Below are positions 43,767 to 52,363 of a stretch of DNA of 64,000 bases, one piece after another. Every line of letters begins with the position of its first letter. The first letter of the stretch is position 1. The position numbers and the translations under genes were made by a program. Below the pieces are notes generated by a model, which was not told where the DNA came from, made no database searches, and saw nothing but the letters and a program-made list of their open reading frames with translations. Origin of the DNA: Paenibacillus eucommiae (lineage in GTDB: Bacteria > Bacillota > Bacilli > Paenibacillales > NBRC-103111); the NCBI RefSeq assembly GCF_017874215.1, contig NZ_JAGGLB010000013.1, forward strand, positions 1 to 64,000. The letters are read 5' to 3'.

Positions 43767-44780
43767 TTAACGTTCTATATGTTTAACGTCCAAAAGTACC
43801 GCTTCAACCTGCTCCCAGCTTGGGATACCTTCCCAATCGCCTTCCGTCTGGATCACCATAGAGCCCACAAGATTGCCGATCCGAACAGCCTCTGGATAGG
43901 AATAGCCTTTTAACAAGCCTACAAGAAAACCTGCACAGAACCCGTCTCCAGCACCTACTGTATCTACAACATGCTCCACCTTAAAATAAGGCACAGCCGT
44001 AATGCTGTCTTTGTCCACAATATAGGTTTCATTATCTCCACCCTTAACTATGGAAACCGCCCGCAGCTCGCGAAGCTTCGCAACAATAGTCTCCCAATCC
44101 TCCGTCTGATACAAAAGCTTAAGCTCATCAAGACCAGGCAGAAATACGTCTGCTTCCTTGGCCATTTCCAGCAGCACGGGACGAGCTTGCTCTATGCTCC
44201 ACAACTTCAGCCGCAGGTTCGGGTCAAAGCTAATTTTAACGCCATTCTTCCGCGCCAATCGGATCGCCTCAAAAGCAGCCTCCTTACAAGACTCACTTAG
44301 GGCAGGCGTTATTCCTGTAATATGAATCATTTTCGCTTGTGCGATGTAGCTTTCATCCAAATGCTCAGGCCTTGTGAGGCTCGCTGCTGAGTTCTTGCGG
44401 TAATAATATACAGAAGTCTTCCCCATAATCACTTCTCTCATCATTAAACCTGTAGCCGCTTGTGCATCAAGCTCTGCATGTGACACATCCACACCTTCGC
44501 CGCGGATTCTCTTCAGAATCATCCGCCCCAGCGGATCCTTGCCAAGGCGCCCAAACCATCCGGCCCTATGCCCAAGTCTGGCCACTCCGATAGCAACATT
44601 GCTCTCCGCCCCGCCAAATAGGCTGTACAGCTCCGAAGAGTATTCCAGCCCCTTCCCGCTCACCGGCATCATCAGAGCCATTGTCTCCCCAAAGGTTAAC
44701 AGCTCCGGCGTAAACATTTGTACACTTGTTGTACCATTGGTTGCATTGGTTGCATCAGTTGCAATTATTTTATCACTCAT
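43767..44780 (-). CDS. kdgK: 2-keto-3-deoxygluconate kinase (PfkB family)
   Basis: Phosphorylates 2-keto-3-deoxygluconate to KDPG, the substrate of the next gene. The 337-residue protein shows the PfkB signatures: FGETMALMMPV at the start, FGGAESNVAIGVARLG (about 52-67), and VVDTVGAGDGFCAGFLVGLL with the catalytic Asp. The N-terminal 20 residues are Thr/Asn/Ala-rich and not conserved. Start ATG 44780 follows GGAAGGCGAG. It is the first gene of the kdgK-eda unit, behind a LacI-type operator. Typical of pectin or uronate breakdown. Confidence 0.92.
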   Translation of the reverse strand: MSDKIIATDATNATNGTTSVQMFTPELLTFGETMALMMPVSGKGLEYSSELYSLFGGAESNVAIGVARLGHRAGWFGRLGKDPLGRMILKRIRGEGVDVSHAELDAQAATGLMMREVIMGKTSVYYYRKNSAASLTRPEHLDESYIAQAKMIHITGITPALSESCKEAAFEAIRLARKNGVKISFDPNLRLKLWSIEQARPVLLEMAKEADVFLPGLDELKLLYQTEDWETIVAKLRELRAVSIVKGGDNETYIVDKDSITAVPYFKVEHVVDTVGAGDGFCAGFLVGLLKGYSYPEAVRIGNLVGSMVIQTEGDWEGIPSWEQVEAVLLDVKHIER

Positions 44781-44809
44781 ATCTGCTCGCCTTCCGCCCT
44801 TCAAAAATT

Positions 44810-44842
44810 AATTGAAACGCTTCAATTCATTCTTTTATTATA
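44810..44842 (-). promoter_or_regulatory. kdgK promoter with LacI-type operator
   Basis: The minus strand has a perfect -10 TATAAT (44837-44842) with a weak -35 TGGCAC 17 nt upstream. Just downstream is a perfect palindrome, AATTGAA-ACGC-TTCAATT (44810-44827), with the central CG typical of LacI/GalR-family operators. A repressor there would block initiation. The LacI-family gene at 40204 is a candidate; carbon catabolite control is another. Confidence 0.65.
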
Positions 44843-44865
44843 GTCCAAGATTGCATTTAGTGCCA

Positions 44866-45573
44866 GTGGAACAAATCTTTAAAGGCGGACGCTGCCGCAC
44901 TTCCACCCACAAACCTTCCTCTATCCGCTACATCCACACGAATCACATGAATCACAGGAATCACAAGAACGCCAAGCTCAAATTGACTGCCAGCAAGGGT
45001 TTTCACTGGATTGAAGGGGATTTCCCTGCGGGCAAAAGCGCAGGGAATGAAAAACGGAGAGGATCTGCTACTTTAACGATGTTTTTCATCGTTAAAAGCA
45101 TCAGTCCTCTCCACATCCTTACTTTAACGATGAAAAATATCGTTAAAATCCCTTTTAACCACCCTGAGAGGCCATCTGTCCTCTTTTAACGATGTTTTTC
45201 ATCATTAAAGTGACGGCTCGACCTGGAACACTTACTTTAACGATGAAAAACATCGTTAAGTGGAGCTCGCTCATTTCAGCGAAGGGTTGGCTGTTACTAC
45301 GCTGTCACTATGCTGCTAATATGCTGCTACAAACACTCTCCCCCCACATCCCTTCCCTCTAGATATATAGTGCCGATCCTGCCACGCTCAAACGGACTAC
45401 TCACAAACGCCGCTTTCCTGAGGGAAGGGATAGTGGCAATAAGGAAAATCTGTGCTTCTTTTCTGATTCCCTTGGAGCATTAAATGATAATACCGGCTAC
45501 TTTATCACTTCAAAGCTTCACTTTGTAATTGAAATTTATTCATTCCAAGGCCTCTCCAAAGCTTATACTTTAA
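44866..45573. repeat. Mosaic intergenic element, copy V
   Basis: Starts with the right half of module B (GGAACAAATCTTTAAAGGC..., 44868-44925), continues through the shared linker (CGAATCACATGAATC..., GGATTTCCCTGCGGGC) and four palindromes, and ends in module D (45417-45573, CTGAGGGAAGGGATAGTGG...). It fills the whole gap between kdgK and the ABC ATPase. No real gene is visible in it. Confidence 0.85.
45072..45259. repeat. Palindrome cluster (TTTAACGATG family), cluster 4, four copies
   Basis: Copies lie at 45072-45096, 45123-45147 (one base changed in the arm), 45185-45209 (degenerate third copy) and 45236-45259. The spacing matches clusters 1 and 2. Confidence 0.9.
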
Positions 45574-45616
45574 TAAAAAAAGGAACGCCCCCAAAATTCA
45601 GGCAGCATTCCTTTCC
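45574..45616 (-). terminator. Terminator of the siderophore-type ATPase gene
   Basis: On the minus strand AAAGGAATGC pairs with GCGTTCCTTT across a G/C-containing loop and runs into TTTTTTT. It lies about 45 nt after the stop at 45662. Confidence 0.7.
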
Positions 45617-45661
45617 ATCTATGTACCGCACTTGAATGCGCGGGCAGGTTGACTTTGTTAA

Positions 45662-46534
45662 TCAAACAACGACTGCTTCCCTGTCTTTCTCCTTCTTTTG
45701 GAGAGGAGCCGATATTTTACTGCGCTCGCTATTCGTTTTGCTATGAGAAGAATCAACAAGACCAAAAGGCAAGCATAGAGGAACTCCAGATCTAGGATCA
45801 GGAATAATGTCTGCTTCGATACCAAAAACCTTACGCAGCACATCCGGCGTCATAACTGTGGTAGGCGTGCCTTCGCTGATCACTTTACCCTGTTTAATGG
45901 CAACCATATGGTGCGCGTATCTTGCTGCATGGTTCAAATCGTGCACGACCATAATGATAGTCCGGTTTTCTTTTTCGTTTAATTCCTGCAGCAGCTGCAG
46001 CACTTCTAATTGGTGGGCCATATCCAAAAAGGTTGTCGGCTCATCAAGAAATAAAATATCCGTTTGTTGCGCAAGCGCCATTGCAATCCAGGCCCGTTGT
46101 CTTTGTCCGCCGGAAAGCTGATCCACAGGCCGATGAAAGAACTCTTCCATACCTGTCACGGAAACCGCCCAGTGAATGATTTCCTTGTCCTCACGAGTAA
46201 GGCTGCCGAATCCCTTTTGATGGGGAAAACGACCGTAGGATACGAGCTCGCTTACCGTTAATCCGTCCGGGGCTGTAGGGTTCTGCGGCAAAATTGCCAG
46301 CTGCTTAGCCACTTCTTTAGTTGCTTGTTTATGAATAGAGCTGCCGTCAAGCAGAACGCTCCCATTTTTTGGCTTCATCATTCTGGCCAAGGTTTTCAAT
46401 ACAGTTGACTTACCGGAGCCATTAGAGCCGACAAGTGCTGTAATTTTCCCGTCCAAAATTTTCAGGTTCAAATCTTCAACAATAATTCTGTCATCATAAG
46501 CAATATCCAAATGCTCTGTATGCAAACGGTTCAT
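45662..46534 (-). CDS. Iron-siderophore-type ABC transporter ATP-binding protein
   Basis: A 290-residue ATPase of the FecE/FhuC class. It has Walker A VGSNGSGKST (about 36-45), signature LSGGQRQRAWIAMALAQ, Walker B ILFLDEPTTFLD, and the class-typical LPQNPTAPDGLTVSELVSYGRFPHQ stretch (here broken by no gaps). No binding protein or permease lies nearby, so it probably serves transporters encoded elsewhere. Two Fur boxes upstream (46567-46585 and 46635-46651) indicate iron repression. The C-terminal 25 residues are Ser/Lys-rich. Confidence 0.9.
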   Translation of the reverse strand: MNRLHTEHLDIAYDDRIIVEDLNLKILDGKITALVGSNGSGKSTVLKTLARMMKPKNGSVLLDGSSIHKQATKEVAKQLAILPQNPTAPDGLTVSELVSYGRFPHQKGFGSLTREDKEIIHWAVSVTGMEEFFHRPVDQLSGGQRQRAWIAMALAQQTDILFLDEPTTFLDMAHQLEVLQLLQELNEKENRTIIMVVHDLNHAARYAHHMVAIKQGKVISEGTPTTVMTPDVLRKVFGIEADIIPDPRSGVPLCLPFGLVDSSHSKTNSERSKISAPLQKKEKDREAVVV

Positions 46535-46566
46535 GACATCATTCCCTTTCCGTTACGTATATGCAG

Positions 46567-46585
46567 AAATGATTCTCATTCTCAG
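46567..46585 (-). promoter_or_regulatory. Fur box, proximal
   Basis: The minus strand reads TGAGAATGAGAATCATT, two imperfect inverted Fur hexamers, 33 nt upstream of the ATPase start. It is close to the Bacillus consensus TGATAAT-N-ATTATCA. Confidence 0.7.
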
Positions 46586-46634
46586 TAATACTTAAAAAAA
46601 AGAAAATTTGCCCCTGAGCCGATCCAGAGTATGA

Positions 46635-46651
46635 TGAGAACAATTATCATT
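46635..46651 (-). promoter_or_regulatory. Fur box, distal
   Basis: TGAGAACAATTATCATT gives a second Fur-type inverted repeat 50 bp further upstream, within an A/T-rich promoter-like region. Confidence 0.65.
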
Positions 46652-46844
46652 CATTATTATAATCAATTTACTTCCCATGTGCAAGTCTTTATTTCAAAAA
46701 TATGTTGCTATGCTGTGAATATGTCATCTTAAGTAAATAACACTGGCCACTGGGAGAAGAAGCACGCTAACAGACGTAGATTTGGGCAGAATGCGATGAT
46801 AAAGTGGGCTTTAGACAGGTTACAGGCATTCTAACGAAGTCGTA

Positions 46845-47035
46845 GTGGACATGAGATCCGTTATTTCCCCGAAATAAGGCCATTTCTAAAACATACGGAC
46901 ATGAGATCCCTTAATTGCCCTGAAAAGAGCTCAAATAGGAGAAAAAAGCCTTATTAAGGGCTTCTATGTCCGTAAGCATTTCAATTCATGCGATTTTGTC
47001 ACGAATAACGGCTGTGATGTCCGTAAGCCTGCGCC
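46845..47035. repeat. Inverted TTACGGAC repeat cluster, copy 2
   Basis: Forward units TGGACATGAGATCCGTTATTT (split here as TGGACATGAGA + TCCGTTATTT, about 46848) and ATACGGACATGAGATCCC (about 46900) are followed by inverted units CTATGTCCGTAAGC (about 46963) and ATAACGGCTGTGATGTCCGTAAG (ATAACGG + TGATGTCCGTAAG, about 47005). The arrangement and core match 14420-14610. Confidence 0.7.
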
Positions 47036-47056
47036 CTGCATGGCAGATTCGGCTCT

Positions 47057-47149
47057 GAATGATGTTTTCCATCCTTACAGAGCCTTTTTCTCCACAACGA
47101 AGACTGGTTGCAACTCTGTAATGTTCTGTAAGGATGTTTGTCATCATTC
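47057..47149. repeat. Inverted repeat (93 bp) between the repeat cluster and suhB-like gene
   Basis: GAATGATG and CATCATTC form the outer arms; ATCCTTACAGA and TCTGTAAGGAT form an inner 11-bp perfect stem with a loop of about 40 nt. It has no T run, so a simple terminator is unlikely. Between it and the next gene, an ATCTTTAA unit repeats three times (47203-47224). Confidence 0.7.
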
Positions 47150-47235
47150 GATTAATACTAGTTCTAGAAATCTAGCTCTAGCTCTCCAGTGATACTTTTC
47201 ATGATCTTTAATCTTTAATCTTTAACAAAAAGCTC

Positions 47236-48096
47236 TTAAAACCCAGTAGCTCCAGAATCAGCAAGCCCTTGCTGCAGCTCCTGATGAACACGGCCGTTCG
47301 TGCCGATTATATTGCGAACGTCTAGCGTATAAGGCTTTCCTTCTGTATCCGTTACTTGACCGCCGGACTCCTGGATGAGAAGTGCCCCTGCGGCAATATC
47401 CCAGGAGTTAAGACCAATCTCCCAGAATCCGGTTAACCGGCCACAGGCAACATAGGCAAGATGCAGTGCCGCGGAGCCGGCAACGCGAATATTACGCACC
47501 TTCGGCGCAAGGGCTTGAATACCGCTAAGGTTCGCCGGCAGCGCCCCGAGACGATCGGCAGGCAGGCCGGTTGCTATCAAGCTATCAGAAAGCTTGCTTT
47601 CAGCAGAAACGCTCATTTTTTGCCCATGGACATAGGCTCCCTTGCCTTTCTCAGCTACAAACAGCTCATCCCGCGAAGGGTCATAGATGACACCTACTAC
47701 AACTTCCCCTTGATAGGCAAGCGCTATCGAGACCGAGTAAAAAGGAAAGCCATGGATGAAGTTCGTTGTTCCATCGATCGGGTCTACGATCCACAAATAT
47801 TCAGCATCACGAACATTTTGGAGCGCTTGTGCAGAAGCTGCAGGACCTGGCTCCACCCCCTCTTCACCCAAAAAGGAGTGATTCGGGAAATGTGTCATGA
47901 TCAAATTGCGGATCATCTTCTCCGATCCTTTATCTACTTCTGTCACGAGATCATGTGATGAATATTTCATATCTACGCTGTTATGCGCTCCAAGCCTGCT
48001 CTTAATCCATTGCCCTGCTTTGGCCGCCGTATTGATGGCTACTGCTGTGAAGCTTTTTCCCCCGACGACATAAGGTTCTTGCACTTCATTAATCAT
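47236..48096 (-). CDS. Inositol monophosphatase family protein
   Basis: A 286-residue Mg-dependent phosphatase of the IMPase/SuhB family. It has the metal-binding motifs SFLGEEG (about 73-79) and WIVDPIDGTTNFIHGFP (about 102-118), plus the C-terminal NSWDIAAGALLIQESGG. Family members hydrolyse inositol phosphate, fructose-1,6-bisphosphate or related sugar phosphates; the substrate is not fixed by sequence. The start at 48096 has only a weak GAGAGAG site. Confidence 0.9.
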   Translation of the reverse strand: MINEVQEPYVVGGKSFTAVAINTAAKAGQWIKSRLGAHNSVDMKYSSHDLVTEVDKGSEKMIRNLIMTHFPNHSFLGEEGVEPGPAASAQALQNVRDAEYLWIVDPIDGTTNFIHGFPFYSVSIALAYQGEVVVGVIYDPSRDELFVAEKGKGAYVHGQKMSVSAESKLSDSLIATGLPADRLGALPANLSGIQALAPKVRNIRVAGSAALHLAYVACGRLTGFWEIGLNSWDIAAGALLIQESGGQVTDTEGKPYTLDVRNIIGTNGRVHQELQQGLADSGATGF

Positions 48097-48234
48097 TTAT
48101 ATATCAACTCTCTCTTTTTTTATCAATTATTCCATATCTTCAGTATAGTCAATAATACGTTAACTCTGCTACGTAGTTTCACCCAAAAAATTTAGTCGTC
48201 TATAACAATTAGGCACATCAATAGGCAGATTTCC

Positions 48235-48273
48235 AAAATAAAGATCAGAGCCATTCGCCCTGATCTTTATTTT
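48235..48273. terminator. Bidirectional-type terminator after fabI
   Basis: AAAATAAAGATCAG (48235-48248) and CTGATCTTTATTTT (48260-48273) pair perfectly over 14 bp. It lies 44 nt downstream of the fabI stop and in front of the IMPase-family gene. Confidence 0.88.
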
Positions 48274-48316
48274 ACGCATTATTTTCACAGGTGCTATCCA
48301 GATTCATTCCGTACTA

Positions 48317-49087
48317 TTAAATCCCTACGATGTTATATCCGCCATCCACATAGATGACTTCTCCGGTTATGCCGCGGGAAAGATGGCTCATCAGGAACAT
48401 CGCCGTATCGCCAACTTCAGCCGTTTCCGTAGTGCGGCGCAGCGGCGCCTTCTCTTCTACTTGACGCAGGATAGAGTTGAAGTCTTTAATACCCTTAGCT
48501 GCCAGGGTGCGGATAGGACCTGCGGAAATACCATTAACCCGCACACCGTATTGGCCCAAATCAGCAGCCAGATAACGTACGCTCGCTTCAAGCGCGGCTT
48601 TGGCAACGCCCATAACATTGTAATTCTTCATGGCACGTTCTGCTCCAAGATAAGTCATCGTCATGATGCTTCCACCTTCGGTCATGAGCGGATACACGCG
48701 CTTCGCTACAGCTACCAGGGAGTAGGCGCTAATGTCGTGAGCCAGAGCAAATCCGTCGCGTGAAGTATCCACGAACAGTCCATCAAGCTCCTCTGTTTTT
48801 GCAAAAGCAATACTGTGCACGAAGCCATGCAGGACGCCCAGCTCCAGCTTTAACGTTTCGGCCAGCTTATCAATTTCCTCATCTACCGTAACATTACATG
48901 GGAACAAAGTAGATCCCGGAATCGTTTCGGCCAGCTTGCGGACGCGCTCCTCTACTCTTTCATTTTCAAAAGTAAATACTAGCTTCGCTCCTTGTGCGGC
49001 AAGAGATTGGGCGATTGCCCAGGCGATGCTGCGATCGTTGGCAACACCCATTACAAGTATATTTTTTCCGGTTAGTAGTTGATTCAT
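48317..49087 (-). CDS. fabI: Enoyl-[acyl-carrier-protein] reductase (NADH)
   Basis: The final reductive step of fatty acid elongation. The 256-residue protein closely follows B. subtilis FabI: LVMGVANDRSIAWAIAQSLA (residues about 12-31), HSIAFAKTEELDG, LTYLGAERAMKNYNVMGVAK-type segment with catalytic Tyr and Lys (near 154 and 161), and GPIRTLAAKGI. I place the start at ATG 49087 (MNQLLTGKNILVMG), although GAGAGGGG is rather far upstream; the frame is open 17 codons more. Single gene with its own terminator; FabI is the target of triclosan-type inhibitors. Confidence 0.95.
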   Translation of the reverse strand: MNQLLTGKNILVMGVANDRSIAWAIAQSLAAQGAKLVFTFENERVEERVRKLAETIPGSTLFPCNVTVDEEIDKLAETLKLELGVLHGFVHSIAFAKTEELDGLFVDTSRDGFALAHDISAYSLVAVAKRVYPLMTEGGSIMTMTYLGAERAMKNYNVMGVAKAALEASVRYLAADLGQYGVRVNGISAGPIRTLAAKGIKDFNSILRQVEEKAPLRRTTETAEVGDTAMFLMSHLSRGITGEVIYVDGGYNIVGI

Positions 49088-49364
49088 ATGTATGAAGAAG
49101 CCCCTCTCAATAAATGTATTTTCAACACTTCGATGCACGATACTTGATATTTTGCTCTTCTAATCTTCAAAGTACCCCATTTTTACAAACATATCAAGTG
49201 TCAAATCTACTAGATCCTTACGCGGGCACATTTCAGAGGGCTTCTTAGCCCCCAAGTGTTAGCTGCCAGCAGCGATTTTTTATGTGTTCCAACGCATTCC
49301 AACGACTTCTATGTTTCCAATGCTTCAACTTCTTCTAGCATCTTCTAATGCCCACTAACCACTT

Positions 49365-50408
49365 CTAAAGAAAGACCTCCACAGAAGCCTGGCTTAGCTG
49401 ATTTACATCTTTATGCTCAGTTAAATCTTTCATAAGCCTCAACAATGCCTCATCCTTCATCTTCGCCTCAAGCATGATATCAAGGCGTGGTGTTGACGGA
49501 CATATGGAACGCAGAAAATCAAGCAGTGGCCCGGGCTCTACGTAATCGGCGTGGCTTCTTGGGTCTTTCTCGGTTTTCGGGCTGGAAGCATGGATTTTCG
49601 GAGGCAGCAGCCATCCCTCTTCTCTTGTATCTCCTTCAGCCTCTCTTCCAGCCACTCCCTCCTCTTGAGAAAGTGCGTCCTGAGCAGCCGCATCCCGCCA
49701 TGTTTGCTGTATTCGAGGCCATAGGTCAGAGGCTTCTTCACCGTTATTGTTAACCTGATGATGATGAATATCAAGCACCATTGGAATGCTCAGCTTCTCG
49801 GCAATTTCAAGCGTCTCTAAAGCTGTGAATGTTTTATCGTCATTTTCCAGCGTGATTCTTCTCTGAACATCGGCTCTCAGTTGGCTGAAATTTTGTATAA
49901 ACCGCTCTCCTGCCAGCAGCTTATTACCATAAGCTCCACCTACATGTATGTTGCATTTTGCTTCCAAACCCAGCCCCATTGCATTCAGCATATCCGTATG
50001 ACGCTCGAGGTCAGCCAAGGACTTCTCCAGCACATCCTGCCGCGGCGTACTCAACACTGTAAAATGATCAGGATGGAAGCTAACCCTCATCCCGTTTTTT
50101 TTGCAATAATCGCCAATTTTAGCAAAATCCTGCCCTAATGTAGGAACAGGGTCCCACTCCTCCAGCATCTCATGACCAAAGAGTGGAATCAGCTTCGAAG
50201 AAAAGCGGTATACTTGAATTTCATAAGCTCTATTATGACGGAGAAGGCGCAGCGTATTGTGCAAATTCTCAGCCCCTATTCGTTCCAGCTTACGAACCGC
50301 GGCTTCACGGTTGTTCAGCTTATCAAATTGCGTGACAGTCATCGTCTTGGAGGGCGAGGCGTTCTTCACCAGAGTCGACATTGCAACATACCCTAAACGA
50401 ACGATCAT
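49365..50408 (-). CDS. uvsE: UV damage endonuclease UvsE/UVDE
   Basis: Nicks DNA 5' of UV photoproducts and abasic sites, an alternative excision repair route. The 347-residue TIM-barrel protein starts VRLGYVAMSTL and shows the metal ligands in YRFSSKLIPLFGH, VSFHPDHFTVL, KCNIHVGG, ITLENDDK and MVLDIHHHQVNN, ending with MLEAKMKDEALLRL. It is about 25 residues longer than B. subtilis UvsE because of a charged insertion (about 255-290, EEGVAGREAEGDTREEG). Start ATG 50408 follows GGGAGCGA. Single gene. Confidence 0.93.
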   Translation of the reverse strand: MIVRLGYVAMSTLVKNASPSKTMTVTQFDKLNNREAAVRKLERIGAENLHNTLRLLRHNRAYEIQVYRFSSKLIPLFGHEMLEEWDPVPTLGQDFAKIGDYCKKNGMRVSFHPDHFTVLSTPRQDVLEKSLADLERHTDMLNAMGLGLEAKCNIHVGGAYGNKLLAGERFIQNFSQLRADVQRRITLENDDKTFTALETLEIAEKLSIPMVLDIHHHQVNNNGEEASDLWPRIQQTWRDAAAQDALSQEEGVAGREAEGDTREEGWLLPPKIHASSPKTEKDPRSHADYVEPGPLLDFLRSICPSTPRLDIMLEAKMKDEALLRLMKDLTEHKDVNQLSQASVEVFL

Positions 50409-50533
50409 ACAGCTTCGCTCCCTTTTTATAAATTTCTTAGCACTGTCCGGCTGACCGCTTGCAGTAAAGTTCATTTATCTTATATGGTAAAGTGATAACA
50501 TACAAAGTATCTTTCTTATTCTTTTCCGTATGC

Positions 50534-50581
50534 CTGTATTTATCCCTATATTTATCACTGTATTTATCCCTGTATCCGCAA
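50534..50581 (+). repeat. Four tandem 12-bp repeats upstream of the WYL regulator
   Basis: CTGTATTTATCC, CTATATTTATCA, CTGTATTTATCC and CTGTATCCGCAA follow each other without gaps. They lie between the promoter-side DNA and the regulator start at 50618. The arrangement recalls the 12-bp repeats in front of the AraC gene, but the sequence differs. Confidence 0.75.
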
Positions 50582-50617
50582 GCTTTTACAAGTATTGAAG
50601 AGAAGGTGATGTATCCT

Positions 50618-51598
50618 ATGGCCAAGTCAGATCAAATGCTTTCCATTCTATGGCTGTTAAGATCCCGTGAGCGGATGACGGCAGAGGAGCTTGCAGAAGC
50701 GCTAGAAATCAGTATCCGGACCGTTTATCGGTATATAGACTCTCTATGCGCGAGCGGGGTTCCTGTTGTGTCAGAGCCGGGATATGGGGGCGGGTACAGC
50801 TTGCCGAAAAATTTTCACAAAGCGCCGCTTTTTTTTGACAGTACGGAATTAAAAGCTATGGTTCATGCCGCACAGTTCGCGGAGAAAGCGGGATATCCAT
50901 TTGTACAAGCTTTGGAAAAAGCATTAACGAAAATGCGGCAGCATATGAACGGACGGCAAATTGATGATTTGAACAGGCATGTGGGGGGTATCGAGGTGTT
51001 GTCCTATTTGGAGCATAATGCTGCAGAATCTATCCTTCAGACACTAGAGCACGCTGCCGCGGACTGCCTTACGCTTTCAATCAGCTATTTAAAATGGAAG
51101 GGACAAGCTCCGGAAAAGCGGCAGCTGAACCCGTACGGCCTTGTACATAGGAATCACAAATGGTATTTGTTAGCCTATTGCCTGGTGCGGCAGGATATAC
51201 GTGTCTTCCGGGTTGACCGGATCATGGAAGCTGTTGCCTCCGATACTAACTTCGAGAAACCACTTGACTTTTCGGTGCGCGAATACTTTGAGGAGCTAAT
51301 GATGCCCAAGGGTATTGAACCGGGGGAGCAGATAGTGGATATGAAAATTCGCGGGGAGCTGCAAGCCCTGGATCAACTGTGCGACCATTGGGTGCTGCGT
51401 GATTATTTAATCGCACGGGATGGCGAAATGGCGCATTTTCAGCTTGATTATTCAGGCATGATGGCATTTATGCCCCAGACCTTGCTTTTCTATGGCAAAA
51501 GGCTGGATGTGGTGGAGCCAGAAGAGTTAAAGCACAAACTTATAGAAACTGCTCTGGATCTTGCTAAGCATTATACAAATATCCCTGACCATAACTGA
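50618..51598 (+). CDS. HTH/WYL-domain transcriptional regulator
   Basis: A 326-residue YafY-type regulator. The N-terminal HTH (MLSILWLLRSRERMTAEELAEALEISIRTVYRYI, residues about 6-39, shown here in pieces: ERMTAEELAEALEIS and IRTVYRYID) is followed by the WYL domain with LNPYGLVHRNHKWYLLAYC and FRVDRI (about 185-215), and a WCX C-terminal part. I chose ATG 50618 behind AAGGTGAT; the frame continues upstream through the tandem repeats, which would add a dubious LYLS-repeat peptide. A truncated effector-binding-domain gene follows on the same strand. Confidence 0.88.
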   Translation: MAKSDQMLSILWLLRSRERMTAEELAEALEISIRTVYRYIDSLCASGVPVVSEPGYGGGYSLPKNFHKAPLFFDSTELKAMVHAAQFAEKAGYPFVQALEKALTKMRQHMNGRQIDDLNRHVGGIEVLSYLEHNAAESILQTLEHAAADCLTLSISYLKWKGQAPEKRQLNPYGLVHRNHKWYLLAYCLVRQDIRVFRVDRIMEAVASDTNFEKPLDFSVREYFEELMMPKGIEPGEQIVDMKIRGELQALDQLCDHWVLRDYLIARDGEMAHFQLDYSGMMAFMPQTLLFYGKRLDVVEPEELKHKLIETALDLAKHYTNIPDHN

Positions 51599-51631
51599 CA
51601 GGGATGTACCTGTATAATAGAAAAAAATGCA

Positions 51632-52015
51632 AAGGAGATCTGCAGCGGGCTATGGCGAGACGAAGATGTGGACCGCAGCAAGGAAGATTGGGCTTGGACC
51701 TTACTGATCATGCAGCCCGATGTTGTGACTCCAGAGCTATTTATGACCGTATGGAACGACACCGTTAAAAAGAAAGCCCTGCCGCTGCTCGATCAAGTCA
51801 AATGGACCTCAATCGAGGAAGGCTTGTCCGCACAAATCATGCATATTGGACCCTACACCGAAGAGGGGACTGCTGTAGAAAAGCTGGATTCGCTCATGGA
51901 AAAAGAAGGGCTCGAAAAGAACGGAAAGCATCATGAAATCTACCTAAGCGATCCCAGAAAAGCCGCTCCTGACAAGCTGAGAACGATCATCCGACAGCCT
52001 GTAAGGCTCAAATGA
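51632..52015 (+). pseudogene. GyrI-like effector-binding protein, N-terminally truncated
   Basis: This frame encodes only the C-terminal half of a GyrI-like small-molecule-binding protein: SGLWRDEDVDRSKEDWAW, TLLIMQPDVVTPELF, QIMHIGPYTEEGTAVEKLD and the conserved HEIYLSDPRKAAPDKLRTIIRQPV end. The N-terminal half of such proteins (about 85 residues) is missing, and no good start exists: the GTG at 51668 would cut into the fold. It directly follows the WYL regulator. A remnant left by deletion is the simplest reading. Confidence 0.6.
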
Positions 52016-52039
52016 GATCAACTAAGCTGTGTTAATAAC

Positions 52040-52357
52040 TTAGACCTGCTCTCCAAAAAACATCTCATACGCAAGCGCGGTCTGCACCCGCGCTTCCTCT
52101 TCTGTCAGCTTGCGGACCAATTCCATTTCCACTGAAGTCACTTCATTCCCCTGAAAATTAATTTCGGCGATAGAAGCAAAAATTTTCACGATGGCCACAG
52201 CCTGATTACTAAGATCGTAAGCAATGACTTTTTGCCCTGTGGGATATACACGGAAGCCGCTTTTGACCATTTTGCAGCGGCCGTATTCCAGCAATTCATA
52301 AAGCTCTTGCTCGGATTTGAATTTGCACACAGAATTAAATTCAGTTTGAAATCCCAT
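52040..52357 (-). CDS. Hypothetical protein, resembles DUF2584
   Basis: A 105-residue cytoplasmic protein starting MGFQTEFNSVC with SGFRVYPTGQKVIAYDL and an acidic C-terminal half. The start and the xGFRVYP motif recall DUF2584 family proteins of Bacillus, but the match is by eye only. It starts 6 nt after the ddl stop on the same strand, so it is likely cotranscribed with ddl. Function unknown. Confidence 0.68.
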   Translation of the reverse strand: MGFQTEFNSVCKFKSEQELYELLEYGRCKMVKSGFRVYPTGQKVIAYDLSNQAVAIVKIFASIAEINFQGNEVTSVEMELVRKLTEEEARVQTALAYEMFFGEQV

Positions 52358-52363
52358 ATTTAT

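Noticed and set aside
44812..45189. Protein frame downstream of the kdgK promoter on the opposite strand
   Set aside because: It runs through the operator and the mosaic repeat and reads as repeat-derived sequence.
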